DNA from: JBCBSK01 sp965250105
GTDB lineage: Bacteria; Pseudomonadota; Alphaproteobacteria; Rhizobiales; Tepidamorphaceae
Length of the DNA: 64,000 nt
Direction: 5' to 3'
NCBI GenBank assembly: GCA_965250105.1
Contig: OZ252290.1
Coordinates: 2,852,001 to 2,916,000 of the forward strand
This document shows, in pieces, positions 19,024 through 28,079 of the stretch (position 1 is the first letter of the stretch; each line of letters starts with the position of its first letter). A program made the translations under genes and the position numbers. A model generated the notes under the pieces. That model worked only from the letters and a program-made list of their open reading frames with translations, made no database searches and had not been told where the DNA came from.

Positions 19024-19967
19024 CCCGATCCGGCAGCCGGCCCGCCGCGCCGGTCCATACGCCCTATGGCGGCGGATCGAGCGCGTTTTCCATCGGGCTG
19101 AAGCCGTTCGATCTCGCGCACTGGTTCGAGCCGGACCGGCATCTCGGGGACGTGCTGGCGCAAAAGCGCGCGCTGCTGGCGGATCCCGACTCGGGCTCGG
19201 TTAGGGCGCGGGCGGATTCGCTGGAGGCCCAGCGCGAGGTGCTCGATCTCGTCGTCGCCCATCTCACCACCGCCCATGCCGATCGTTATCGCGCGGTAGA
19301 GGGCGGTATCGAGATCGTCGGCGCCGACAGGATCGAACCGCTCGATGCCGACCGCCCGCCGCTCGAGATCGCGGCGCGGCTCGTGCAGGAAGATCTCGTC
19401 TTGATGCGTCAATCGCCGGACGGTTACCGGCTCGTCGCCGGTGTCGTCTGTTTCCCCTCGTCCTGGCGGCTCGACGAGAAGTTCGACCGGCCGATGATGG
19501 CGATCCATGACAGCGTGCCGGGCTGGGACGGCGCGCTCGGCCAGCGGGTCGACCGCATCATGGCGCATCTCAAGACCGATCTGCCGGTGACGCGGTTCGG
19601 CTGGTCGCTCTATCCCGACGACCGGCTGCGCCATCTCGATGCCATCCGCCCGCCGGGCGACTGGATGGCCGATCCCGACGACGCGGCGCGGAGCTTCTTC
19701 CGCGTCGAGCGCCAGACCCTGCGCCGGCTGCCGCGAACGGGAGATGTGTTGTTCACGATCCGCATCCATCTCGACCCGTTCACCAGCCTCGAAGCGGTTC
19801 CCGAAGGGCCGGCGATCGCGTCCAAGCTCGTCGATCAGTTGCGTGAACTGTCCGACGACCAGTTGCGCTATAAAGGGATCCACGAGGCGCGCGACAGGCT
19901 GATCCGCTGGTTCGCCAGCCTGGCCGCGCAAGATGTCGCAGTGTCCGCGGAAGCGGGGCGCGCGTAG
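19020..19967 (+). CDS. DUF3445 family, haem-dependent oxidative N-demethylase-like
   Basis: A 315-residue protein of the DUF3445 family. The family contains a characterised haem-containing oxidative N-demethylase with a PAS-like fold that removes a methyl group from a secondary amine; that activity is known for a relative and only inferred here. Recognisable parts are an N-terminal PFDLAHWFEPD, the central SSWRLDEKFDRPMMAIHDSVPG, NWSLYPDDRLR-like WSLYPDDRLR and IRIHLDPF. It overlaps pepF by four bases. I see no adjacent reductase or ferredoxin subunit gene, so any electron donor must be encoded elsewhere. Confidence 0.88.
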   Translation: MTRSGSRPAAPVHTPYGGGSSAFSIGLKPFDLAHWFEPDRHLGDVLAQKRALLADPDSGSVRARADSLEAQREVLDLVVAHLTTAHADRYRAVEGGIEIVGADRIEPLDADRPPLEIAARLVQEDLVLMRQSPDGYRLVAGVVCFPSSWRLDEKFDRPMMAIHDSVPGWDGALGQRVDRIMAHLKTDLPVTRFGWSLYPDDRLRHLDAIRPPGDWMADPDDAARSFFRVERQTLRRLPRTGDVLFTIRIHLDPFTSLEAVPEGPAIASKLVDQLRELSDDQLRYKGIHEARDRLIRWFASLAAQDVAVSAEAGRA

Positions 19968-20024
19968 ATTGCAAGACGCCGATCGCCCGCCCCGCGTGAT
20001 CCCCGATTGTCGAGAAAGTCCGCC

Positions 20025-21407
20025 ATGGCCACGCCGTCCGATCCCGAACGCAACCGCCTGAGTGCCCGTCTCGGCCGCTATGCGCGCGTCGGCACCAATG
20101 TCGGTGGCGTCGCCGCCAAGGTCGCCGGCGCCCGCCTGTTCCGCACCGGGCTCGACCGCGACCGCAATGCCGGCGAACTGGCCGCAGCGCTCGGCGGGCT
20201 CAAGGGACCCATCATGAAGGTGGCGCAGCTTGTCGCCACCATTCCCGACGCTGTGCCGCCCGAATATGCCGAGGAACTCGCCAAGCTGCAGAACGACGCG
20301 CCGCCCATGGGCTGGGCCTTCGTCAAGCGGCGCATGGCGGCCGAACTCGGTCCCGCCTGGCGCGACCGGTTCGCCGATTTCGGCCATCACGCGGCGGCCT
20401 CCGCCTCGCTCGGCCAGGTGCACCGCGCGGTGACCCAGGACGGTGGCGATGTCGCGGTGAAGCTGCAATATCCGGATATGGAATCGGCGGTCGAAGCCGA
20501 TCTCAACCAGCTCGAAATCCTGTTCGCGCTGCATCGGCGCATGGATCCGGCCATCGACACGAGCCAGATGCAGGGCGAGATCGCAGAACGCATCCGCGAG
20601 GAACTCGATTATGACCGGGAAGCCCGCCAGATGCGGCTTTACAGCCACATCCTCGCGTCGGAACCGCTGGTGCGCGTGCCCGAAGTGATCGACGCGCTGT
20701 CGACCCGCCGGCTTCTGACCATGACTTGGCTGGAGGGGCGGAAGCTGCTCGTTCACAAGGAGGCCGGTCTCGACGTGCGCAACCAGCTGGCGACCGCCAT
20801 GTTCTCGGCCTGGTGGCACCCCTTCGCGCGCTTCGGCGTCATCCATGGCGATCCACATCTCGGCAATTATTCCGCCTTCGAGGAGGATGGCGTGCCGGCC
20901 GGCATCAACCTTCTTGACTATGGTTGTATCCGCATCTTCCCGTCGAGCTTCGTGCAAGGAGTGATCGACCTCTATCACGGGCTGATGGAGGACGATCGCG
21001 ACCGTATCGTCGCGGCCTATGAGGTGTGGGGGTTCCGCAGGCTGTCGAACGAACTGATCGACATCCTCAATATCTGGGCGCGCTTCATCTACGGCCCTCT
21101 GATGGACGACCGCGTGCGGCCGGTCGCCGAACAGGTCAGCCCCGGCGAATATGGCCGCCGCGAGGCCTTCACCGTGCACAAGGCGCTGAAGGAGAAGGGG
21201 CCTGTCACCGTGCCGCGCGAATTCGTCTTCATGGATCGCGCGGCGATCGGCCTCGGCTCGGTGTTCATCCATCTCCGGGCCGAACTGAATTTCTATCGCC
21301 TGTTCAACGAGGCGATCGACGGCTTCGACGAGGGCGTTCTGGCGCGGCGCCAGGCGGACGCGCTGGCATCGGTGGGCCTGCATGCGGGTTCCGCCGCGGC
21401 GGTGTGA
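20025..21407 (+). CDS. ABC1/AarF (UbiB) family atypical kinase
   Basis: A 460-residue protein of the ABC1 kinase-like family, whose members support ubiquinone synthesis or lipid homeostasis. Family signatures are the KxGQ-like KGPIMKVAQ (60-68), the A-rich loop AASASLGQVHRA (124-135), the VAVKLQYP lysine strand, HGDPHLGN for the catalytic loop and LLDYGC for the metal aspartate. The KxGQ motif here reads K-V-A-Q. There is no C-terminal membrane span, so it is the soluble AarF type rather than classical UbiB. It follows the DUF3445 gene by 57 bases. Confidence 0.92.
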   Translation: MATPSDPERNRLSARLGRYARVGTNVGGVAAKVAGARLFRTGLDRDRNAGELAAALGGLKGPIMKVAQLVATIPDAVPPEYAEELAKLQNDAPPMGWAFVKRRMAAELGPAWRDRFADFGHHAAASASLGQVHRAVTQDGGDVAVKLQYPDMESAVEADLNQLEILFALHRRMDPAIDTSQMQGEIAERIREELDYDREARQMRLYSHILASEPLVRVPEVIDALSTRRLLTMTWLEGRKLLVHKEAGLDVRNQLATAMFSAWWHPFARFGVIHGDPHLGNYSAFEEDGVPAGINLLDYGCIRIFPSSFVQGVIDLYHGLMEDDRDRIVAAYEVWGFRRLSNELIDILNIWARFIYGPLMDDRVRPVAEQVSPGEYGRREAFTVHKALKEKGPVTVPREFVFMDRAAIGLGSVFIHLRAELNFYRLFNEAIDGFDEGVLARRQADALASVGLHAGSAAAV

Positions 21408-21419
21408 GGCCGATAGCGT

Positions 21420-22367
21420 TCAGCGCGGCACGGCCGAACGCATGCGACTCAGCCAGATACCGCCCGCGACGATCAGCAGGCTGCCGATCCAGGTCCACAG
21501 GGTCGGCACTTCGCCGAACCACGCATAGCCAAGCAGGGCGGCGAAGACGATCCAGCTATAGCTGACCGGTCCGATGATCGCCGCATCGGCATATCTGAGC
21601 GCGAGGATGTTCAGATATTGCGCGGTGATGGCGACCGGGCCGAGAACCAGGAAGGGCAGGAGGTCGCGCGGGTCGAGACCGGCCCGCGTCGCCACCAGGA
21701 ACCCCGGCACCAGCATCAGCAGCATGCCGAAGGTGTTGACGTGGATGAGCACGCCAAGCGCGGTTTCGCGGCGCGCCAGGACCTTGATCAGGATGGTTTC
21801 GAGCGCGATCAGCACCGCGCCGGCGAAGGCGGCCAGCGCGCCGAGCCATGCCATGGGGAACGCCGTCGCATTGGTCGCTTCCGGGGTCGTCGCCCCGTGC
21901 ACGACGATGACGGCGCCAATGGCGCATAACAGCCCCGCCAGCCAGTGGCGTAGGCTGACGCTTTCGCCGAGCAGGACCACGGCGAAGGCGACGATCAACA
22001 GGCCCTCGACGAGCCCAATGGCGGTGGCGTCCGCGATCGGCATGGCGGACGCCGCGTAGACGGCGCAGGCGCCGCCACCCGAGCCGAGCAGGGCGCGGAT
22101 CACATGCCAGTGCGGCTGCGGGCTCTTCAGGCGTGACAGGGGCGTGCGCGTCGCGGCGATGACGCCGATCAGCGTGAGGACGCCGCCGACATAACGCGCC
22201 GCGATGATTGCCAGAGCCGGCACAGTGCCGTCGACGAACTTGCCCGCGGCGAAAACCGGCGTGAACAAAGCGACGCCGCCGAGCGCCAGCAGGACGCCGA
22301 TATCGGGACACCGGCCATGCCGGTCTTCGGGCTGTGGAGATGATCCTGTCATTGGCGTTGTCGACAT
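21420..22367 (-). CDS. EamA/DMT-family transporter
   Basis: About 315 residues with ten predicted membrane helices in two EamA repeats (first around ALGGVALFTPVFAAGKF, second around AWLGALAAFAGAVLIALETI). Members export amino acids, metabolites or drugs; the substrate here is unknown. The ATG at 22367 is taken, but the one five codons later is equally possible. It is divergent from a LysR gene with a 138-base shared region, so that regulator probably controls it. Confidence 0.9.
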   Translation of the reverse strand: MSTTPMTGSSPQPEDRHGRCPDIGVLLALGGVALFTPVFAAGKFVDGTVPALAIIAARYVGGVLTLIGVIAATRTPLSRLKSPQPHWHVIRALLGSGGGACAVYAASAMPIADATAIGLVEGLLIVAFAVVLLGESVSLRHWLAGLLCAIGAVIVVHGATTPEATNATAFPMAWLGALAAFAGAVLIALETILIKVLARRETALGVLIHVNTFGMLLMLVPGFLVATRAGLDPRDLLPFLVLGPVAITAQYLNILALRYADAAIIGPVSYSWIVFAALLGYAWFGEVPTLWTWIGSLLIVAGGIWLSRMRSAVPR

Positions 22368-22505
22368 TGGGGGGCGTCGTCGCATTGGGGGCTGCCGGCG
22401 TCGGTCGGCCCCGCAGACTGGTCGATCCCGCGATTGCCGGGGAGACGCCGAAGGCCTATGATGGTCATGCGGATATGCATGGCGGCCCGGCTAAGGGTGA
22501 CGATT

Positions 22506-23426
22506 ATGAATTGGGATGATCTGAGGCTTTTCGACGCGGCGGCCAATGCCCGCAGCCTGTCGGGCGCGGCGAAACGGATCGGCCTCAGCCAGCCGCAACT
22601 GACCCGGCGCCTGCGGCGGCTCGAAGCCGAACTCGGCGCCCGCCTCTTCGAGCGCACCCCGACCGGGCTCAAGCCGACCTTGGCCGGCCAGAGGCTAATG
22701 CCGCTCGCCGGTGAGATGCGCCGTGCCGCCGATGCGGTCGAACGCGCCAGGCCGGCGATCGCCCGCGCGGCCTTGCAGGTGGTGCGGATTTCCGTCGACG
22801 AGGTTCGCGAGCGGCTCCTGACGGCGCATCTCGCCGATCTTCTCGCCGCCCTCGACGGGATCGAGATCGAGATCATGTCGAGCCACGATCCCGAAAGCCA
22901 TGTCGGGCGGGAGACGGAACTGCAGATCCGCGCCTGTCTGCCCGAGACCGACAGCCTGGTCGCGCGCGGGCTCGGGCGGATTGCCTATGGCGTCTACGGT
23001 TCCCGGCGTTATGTCGCCGACAATCCCGCCGCCGCGCGTGCCGACCGCTACACGGCCTGCCGCTGGATCGGGCTCGCGCCCGACCGGCTATGGTATCCCG
23101 AACAGCGTCAATGGCTGACTGACCAGGGCGTTTCGGGCGATCGCCTGCGGGTCAATACGATGACCGCGGCGCTCGATGCGGCGGCTGGCGGTGCGGGCCT
23201 CGCGATCCTGCCCTGCTTCATGGCCGATGCCGATCCGCGCCTTGTCGCGGTGTCGCCGCCGATCGACGCGCTGGTATCCAGCGAGCATCTCGTCGTGCAT
23301 CGCGATCTTTTGCGCGAGCCGGCCATTCGCCGCGCCATCGACGCGGTGGCCGGGCTCTATCGGCGGGCCCGTCCGGCCCTTATCGGCGCGGGCGACCACA
23401 AGACACAGAGAGCGACGGCCGCCTGA
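22506..23426 (+). CDS. LysR-type transcriptional regulator
   Basis: A 306-residue regulator. The N-terminal winged helix-turn-helix is clear (MNWDDLRLFDAAANARSLSG, then GLSQPQLTRRLRRLEAELG), followed by a type 2 periplasmic-binding-like effector domain that is rather divergent. AGGGTGA 5 bases before the ATG fixes the start. Divergent orientation to the EamA exporter suggests that it regulates that gene, and perhaps itself, in response to the exported molecule. Confidence 0.94.
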   Translation: MNWDDLRLFDAAANARSLSGAAKRIGLSQPQLTRRLRRLEAELGARLFERTPTGLKPTLAGQRLMPLAGEMRRAADAVERARPAIARAALQVVRISVDEVRERLLTAHLADLLAALDGIEIEIMSSHDPESHVGRETELQIRACLPETDSLVARGLGRIAYGVYGSRRYVADNPAAARADRYTACRWIGLAPDRLWYPEQRQWLTDQGVSGDRLRVNTMTAALDAAAGGAGLAILPCFMADADPRLVAVSPPIDALVSSEHLVVHRDLLREPAIRRAIDAVAGLYRRARPALIGAGDHKTQRATAA

Positions 23427-23590
23427 GCCGGCATGCGACGGGGCCATGCCGGCACGGCCGTTGCCCTCGGCCACGGCATCCGTTAGAACCGATCCAAAGC
23501 GGTGAGCGCGTCGTACGGCGGCTTCGGCCGGCGGACATGGGTCGTGCCGCGCCGCATCGTCACATCAAGGGTCATTCAAGGGGGATGTCT

Positions 23591-23737
23591 ATGAGCGGGG
23601 AATCGACCGAGAACTGGTCCGAACCTATGGACCGGCCGGAACACGAGAAGACCTATGACGTGTTCATCAATCTGGTCAAATACATCACCCTCGTTTGCGT
23701 GATCATTCTGATCCTGATGGCGATTTTCCTCGTCTGA
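23591..23737 (+). CDS. aa3-type cytochrome c oxidase subunit IV
   Basis: A 48-residue single-span membrane protein: polar N-terminus with an HEKTYDVFINLVKYIT stretch, then a hydrophobic helix to the C-terminus. This matches the short bacterial subunit IV of aa3 oxidase. AAGGGGG 6-7 bases before the ATG at 23591 favours it over the ATG two codons upstream. It precedes pntAA, a neighbourhood I recognise from other alphaproteobacteria. Confidence 0.88.
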   Translation: MSGESTENWSEPMDRPEHEKTYDVFINLVKYITLVCVIILILMAIFLV

Positions 23738-23801
23738 TGCCGCCTGTCCTCACCGCCGCCGGCCGGCGGCGGCGCCCGTCACCTCCGAATTGTGACCGCC
23801 C

Positions 23802-24974
23802 ATGAAGATCGCGATTGTCAAAGAGGCCGACGCCGCCGAACCGCGTGTCGCGGCGACCCCGGAAACGGTCAAGAAGTTCACGGCCCTCGGCGCGAGCATT
23901 GCCGTCGAAAAGGGTGCCGGCGCGCGCTCGATGATCCCCGACGCCGGTTATGCCGAGATGGGCGCCGAGATCGCCGGCACGGCCAAGGCGCTGCTCGGCG
24001 ATGCCGATGTCGTGCTTGGCGTGCGCCGTCCCTCCGCTGCCCAGCTCAAGGCGATGAAGAAGGGCGCCGTGGTCATTTCGATCATGGACCCCTATGGCAA
24101 TGAGGCAGCCCTCGGCGCCATGGCCAAGGCAGGCGTATCGTCGTTTGCCATGGAATTGATGCCGCGCATCACCCGCGCCCAGGTGATGGATGTTCTGTCG
24201 AGCCAGGCCAATCTGGCCGGCTATCGCGCGGTCATCGACGCCGCCGAAGTCTATGGCAAGGCGCTACCGATGATGATGACGGCGGCCGGTACCGTGCCGG
24301 CCGCGCGCATCTTCGTCATGGGCGCCGGCGTCGCGGGGCTCCAGGCGATCGCCACCGCGCGCCGCCTCGGCGCGGTGGTCACCGCGACCGATGTGCGCCC
24401 CGCCGCCAAGGAACAGGTGGAATCACTCGGCGGCAAGTTCGTCGCCGTCGAGGACGAGGAGTTCAAGCAGGCCGAGACCGCCGGCGGTTATGCCAAGGAA
24501 ATGTCTGCCGAGTATCAGGCCAAGCAGGCCGAGCTCGTCACGAGCCACATCGCCAAGCAGGACATCGTCATCACCACCGCCCTCATTCCAGGCCGGCCGG
24601 CGCCCAAGCTCGTCTCCGGCGACATGGTGCGGTCAATGAAGCCCGGCTCGGTGCTGGTTGACCTCGCCGTGGAGCGTGGCGGCAATGTCGAGGGCGCGAA
24701 GCCGGGCGAGATCGTCAGCGTTGGCGATGTCCGGATCGTCGGCTATCTCAATGTCGCCGGCCGCATCGCCGCCACCGCGTCGAGCCTGTATGCGCGCAAT
24801 CTCTATGCCTTTGTCGACACCATGATCGACAAGGAGACCAAGGCGCTGGCCATCGACTGGTCCGACGAACTGGTCTCGGCGACCAACCTGACGCGCGATG
24901 GCGCCGTGGTGCATCCAAGCTTCGCGAAAGACGCACCGGCCAAGGACACAACTGACCAGAATGAAGGGGCGTGA
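23802..24974 (+). CDS. pntAA: NAD(P) transhydrogenase subunit alpha, part 1 (NAD-binding domain I)
   Basis: A 390-residue soluble, NAD(H)-binding domain of the proton-translocating transhydrogenase. It has an alanine-dehydrogenase-like fold with the dinucleotide motif GAGVAGLQAIATARRLG near residues 173-189 and the RPAAKEQVESLG segment. With PntAB and PntB it transfers hydride from NADH to NADP+ driven by the proton gradient, supplying NADPH. The subunit is split from the membrane part, as in Rhodospirillum. It is separated from pntAB by three bases. Confidence 0.97.
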   Translation: MKIAIVKEADAAEPRVAATPETVKKFTALGASIAVEKGAGARSMIPDAGYAEMGAEIAGTAKALLGDADVVLGVRRPSAAQLKAMKKGAVVISIMDPYGNEAALGAMAKAGVSSFAMELMPRITRAQVMDVLSSQANLAGYRAVIDAAEVYGKALPMMMTAAGTVPAARIFVMGAGVAGLQAIATARRLGAVVTATDVRPAAKEQVESLGGKFVAVEDEEFKQAETAGGYAKEMSAEYQAKQAELVTSHIAKQDIVITTALIPGRPAPKLVSGDMVRSMKPGSVLVDLAVERGGNVEGAKPGEIVSVGDVRIVGYLNVAGRIAATASSLYARNLYAFVDTMIDKETKALAIDWSDELVSATNLTRDGAVVHPSFAKDAPAKDTTDQNEGA

Positions 24975-24977
24975 GCC

Positions 24978-25427
24978 ATGAGCGAGCTGTCACCCCAACA
25001 GGCGCTGGAACGGGCCGAAGCGGCGGCCGAAGCGGCCCGCCAGGCGGCTGATGCCGCCCAAACCTATGTCGAGCAGATCGCCGATGTAGCCAGCGGCGCG
25101 GCCCATGCCGCGACCGGGGGAGCCGTCGACCCGTTCATCTTCCGGCTGACCATTTTCGTGCTGGCGATCTTCGTCGGCTATTATGTGGTCTGGAGCGTCA
25201 CGCCGGCGCTGCATACCCCGCTGATGAGCGTCACCAACGCGATCTCCTCGGTCATCGTGGTTGGCGCGCTGCTCGCGGTCGCCGTCGAGGCGAGCGATGC
25301 CATTCAGGGCACCGGCTGGGCGCGGCTGTTCGGCTTCATCGCGTTGGTGCTGGCCAGCGTGAACATCTTTGGTGGCTTCCTCGTCACCCAGCGCATGCTC
25401 GCCATGTATAAGAAAAAAGATAAGTGA
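24978..25427 (+). CDS. pntAB: NAD(P) transhydrogenase subunit alpha, part 2 (membrane domain)
   Basis: A 149-residue membrane subunit. An Ala/Gln/Glu-rich N-terminal helix (about 1-45) is followed by four hydrophobic spans starting at DPFIFRLTIFVLAIFVGYY, the PntAB pattern; the extended N-terminus is longer than in many relatives. It forms half of the proton channel with PntB. The last codon and stop (AAG TGA) contain a GTGA in which the GTG could start the following unusual gene. Confidence 0.95.
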   Translation: MSELSPQQALERAEAAAEAARQAADAAQTYVEQIADVASGAAHAATGGAVDPFIFRLTIFVLAIFVGYYVVWSVTPALHTPLMSVTNAISSVIVVGALLAVAVEASDAIQGTGWARLFGFIALVLASVNIFGGFLVTQRMLAMYKKKDK

Positions 25428-25432
25428 CCGGC

Positions 25433-26005
25433 ATGTTGGGACAAGATTTTCCAAGTCTGAGGCGTCACATCGCGCCTGGCATTGTGGTCACCATGCTTGC
25501 GGCAACTTGGCCCGGTTCGGTAGATGCCCTCGATAATGAAGCGGCGCATGTTGAAGCAATTCAACAGGCTGTAACCGAGTTTCGTAGGGCATTTGATGCG
25601 GAAGACTTTGAAACAGTTATTGATGCGAGCGTCACGCCAAGAGCATTTGCGCATATTGTTCAGCAGACTGATCTAACAGAAGAGGCCTTGCGAGCCCAAA
25701 TTGTCGGCGTCTTGGCATCGACAATGGCTGCGGTCACTTTCGAGAGCTATACAATGGACACATCTGCTGTTGAGGTAAATGAACTAGAGAATGGAACGCT
25801 TTACGCGTTTATCCCAACAGAGATGGTCATGGAGAATGACGGTTCTCGTATCCGCGTCGCGACAGGAACGATGGCGCTATTGGAAGACGGGAAATGGTAT
25901 CTGGTCAGAATAGATCCGGCACAGATATCGTCGCTAAAACAAGTCTATCCTGAATTCAGCGATATCGATTTCCCCGAAGGGAAGAGGGAGGTGCTCGGGC
26001 AATGA
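25433..26005 (+). CDS. Exported protein of unknown function inserted in the pnt operon
   Basis: About 190 residues; I do not recognise a family. The N-terminus (basic RRH, then IAPGIVVTMLAATWPGSVDA) looks like a signal peptide, so the product is probably periplasmic. The mature part is acidic, with AIQQAVTEFRRAFDAEDF near its start and WYLVRIDPAQISSLKQVYPEF near its end; this order of a helix pair followed by strands recalls small NTF2-like domains, as an inference only. Two consecutive 60-base stretches from 25561 count 43% and 48% GC, against 68% for a stretch at 26221 in pntB. Start is ATG 25433 or GTG 25424 overlapping the pntAB stop; its own stop overlaps the pntB start by four bases. 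Confidence 0.8.
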   Translation: MLGQDFPSLRRHIAPGIVVTMLAATWPGSVDALDNEAAHVEAIQQAVTEFRRAFDAEDFETVIDASVTPRAFAHIVQQTDLTEEALRAQIVGVLASTMAAVTFESYTMDTSAVEVNELENGTLYAFIPTEMVMENDGSRIRVATGTMALLEDGKWYLVRIDPAQISSLKQVYPEFSDIDFPEGKREVLGQ

Positions 26006-27393
26006 GTGCAACGGTAGCATCCCTTCTGTATGTGATCGCCGCGGTCCTGTTCATCCTCGCGCTGCGCGGATTGTCGAGCCCCGAGTCCTCGCGCCAGGGC
26101 AACTATTACGGCATGGCCGGCATGGCTATCGCCATGATCACGACGCTGCTTTATGCCGGCCCGTCCGGCGGCGTGCTGGTCATGATCGTCGTCGGCCTGC
26201 TGATCGGCGGCAGCATCGGCGCGTTCATCGCCCAGCGCATCCCGATGACCGCGATGCCGCAACTCGTCGCCGCCTTCCACAGCCTGGTCGGCATGGCGGC
26301 CGTGCTGGTCGCGGCGGCGGCGCTTTACGCGCCGCAGGCTTTCGGCATCGGCGATATCGGCTCGATCAAGGTTCTCAGCCTCGTCGAAATGGCGATCGGG
26401 GCGGCCATTGGCGCGATCACCTTTACAGGATCCGTCATCGCCTTCGCCAAGCTCGACGGCCGCATGAGCGGCGCGCCGATCATGCTGCCGATGCGCCATT
26501 ACGTGAATGGCGGGCTGGCCATCCTGCTCGTCATCCTGTGCGTCTGGCTGGTCCAAACCGAGAGCCATGTGGCGTTCTGGCTGATCGTCATCTTGGCGCT
26601 GGCGCTTGGCGTTCTGATCATCATCCCGATCGGCGGCGCCGACATGCCCGTCGTCGTGTCGATGCTGAACTCCTATTCCGGTTGGGCGGCCGCCGGCATC
26701 GGCTTCACGCTGGAAAATACCGCCCTCATCATCACCGGCGCGCTGGTTGGTTCGTCCGGCGCCATCCTGTCCTACATCATGTGCCGGGGCATGAACCGGT
26801 CGTTCATCTCGGTCATCCTCGGCGGCTTCGGCGGCGAGATGGCCGGTCCGGCCGGCGGCGGCGAGGAACGCCCGGTCAAGCAGGGCTCGGCGGACGATGC
26901 CGCCTTCGTCATGAAGAATGCCTCGAAGGTCATCATCGTGCCGGGCTATGGCATGGCTGTGGCCCAGGCCCAGCACGCGCTGCGCGAAATGTCCGATGCG
27001 CTGAAGGCGGAAGGTGTCGAGGTGAAATACGCCATTCACCCGGTCGCCGGCCGGATGCCGGGCCATATGAATGTGCTGCTGGCGGAAGCCAATGTGCCCT
27101 ATGACGAGGTGTTCGAGCTCGAGGACATCAATTCCGAATTCGCCACCGCCGATGTCGCCTATGTCATCGGCGCCAATGACGTGACCAATCCGTCCGCCCG
27201 CGACGATCCGCAATCGCCGATCTACGGCATGCCGATCCTCGATGTCGACAAGGCCGCCACGGTGCTGTTCGTCAAGCGCGGCATGGGGTCGGGCTATGCC
27301 GGCATCCAGAACGAATTGTTCTTCCTCGACAAGACGATGATGCTGTTCGGCGATGCCAAGAAGATGACCGAGGAAATCGTCAAGGCGATGTGA
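26002..27393 (+). CDS. pntB: NAD(P) transhydrogenase subunit beta
   Basis: A 463-residue subunit: an N-terminal membrane domain of about eight or nine helices (to about residue 275) and a soluble NADP(H)-binding domain with VPGYGMAVAQAQHALREM, HPVAGRMPGHMNVLL and GANDVTNPSAR. All are intact, so the enzyme should be functional in spite of the gene inserted upstream. The start ATG overlaps the preceding stop (ATGA), so its translation is coupled to the unusual exported protein rather than to pntAB. Confidence 0.97.
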   Translation: MSATVASLLYVIAAVLFILALRGLSSPESSRQGNYYGMAGMAIAMITTLLYAGPSGGVLVMIVVGLLIGGSIGAFIAQRIPMTAMPQLVAAFHSLVGMAAVLVAAAALYAPQAFGIGDIGSIKVLSLVEMAIGAAIGAITFTGSVIAFAKLDGRMSGAPIMLPMRHYVNGGLAILLVILCVWLVQTESHVAFWLIVILALALGVLIIIPIGGADMPVVVSMLNSYSGWAAAGIGFTLENTALIITGALVGSSGAILSYIMCRGMNRSFISVILGGFGGEMAGPAGGGEERPVKQGSADDAAFVMKNASKVIIVPGYGMAVAQAQHALREMSDALKAEGVEVKYAIHPVAGRMPGHMNVLLAEANVPYDEVFELEDINSEFATADVAYVIGANDVTNPSARDDPQSPIYGMPILDVDKAATVLFVKRGMGSGYAGIQNELFFLDKTMMLFGDAKKMTEEIVKAM

Positions 27394-27421
27394 CGATGCA
27401 CCGGGTCGGGCGGAACGGCAC

Positions 27422-28048
27422 ATGACCGTCATTCTCGTCACCTTCGCGCTGGCCCATCTGGCGGCCGTCGCGAGCCCCGGCCCGAGCTTCGTCGTGGTCA
27501 TGCGCGAGACCCTGTCGCGCGGCACTCTGTCCGGGGTCTGGTGCGCGTTCGGCCTCGGGCTCGGCACGCTGATCTGGGCGGCGGCGGCCTGGTTCGGTCT
27601 CGCGGCGCTCTTTGCCGCCGCGCCCTGGCTCTATGCCGGGCTCAAGCTCGTCGGCGCCGCCTATCTGATCTATCTCGCCGTCCAGCTCTGGCGCCATGCC
27701 GGCGACCCGCCGCCCCGGATGGCGGGCGTCGATACGGCGACGACCCGGCCATCGACCGATGCCGTGTCGTCTCTGCGCCGTGGCGTCCTGACCCAGCTCG
27801 CCAATCCCAAGGTCGCGGTGTTCTTCGGCTCGATCTTTCTCGCCTTGCTGCCGCCCGATCCGGCGCCGGTCGTGCTGCTGGCCGTCTTCGCGATCGTCTT
27901 CGTCAACGAGGTCGGCTGGTATGCCTTCGTCGCTCTGGTAATGGGGTCGGCGCCGATGCGTCGGCGCTATGAGCGGCTGAAAAGGGTCATCGACCGGGTG
28001 ACGGCCGCCGTTCTAGGCGGGCTTGGTGTCCGGATCGCGGTCGGCTGA
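27422..28048 (+). CDS. LysE/RhtB-family amino acid exporter
   Basis: A 208-residue membrane protein with about six hydrophobic spans. The N-terminal signature AVASPGPSFVVVMRETLSRG and the central QLANPKVAVFFGSIF are typical of the LysE/RhtB family, which exports amino acids such as threonine, homoserine or lysine. Substrate is not predictable. It starts 28 bases after pntB and may share its transcript; it converges on the TPR lipoprotein gene. Confidence 0.93.
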   Translation: MTVILVTFALAHLAAVASPGPSFVVVMRETLSRGTLSGVWCAFGLGLGTLIWAAAAWFGLAALFAAAPWLYAGLKLVGAAYLIYLAVQLWRHAGDPPPRMAGVDTATTRPSTDAVSSLRRGVLTQLANPKVAVFFGSIFLALLPPDPAPVVLLAVFAIVFVNEVGWYAFVALVMGSAPMRRRYERLKRVIDRVTAAVLGGLGVRIAVG

Positions 28049-28079
28049 CCGGGGCCAGGTGCGCCCCGCAGAAGCGCCG

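Noticed and set aside
18831..21383. An 850-codon open frame on the minus strand opposite pepF, DUF3445 and the ABC1 kinase
   Set aside because: Long antisense frames are expected in high-GC coding DNA. The plus-strand products have intact family motifs, while the antisense translation has none.
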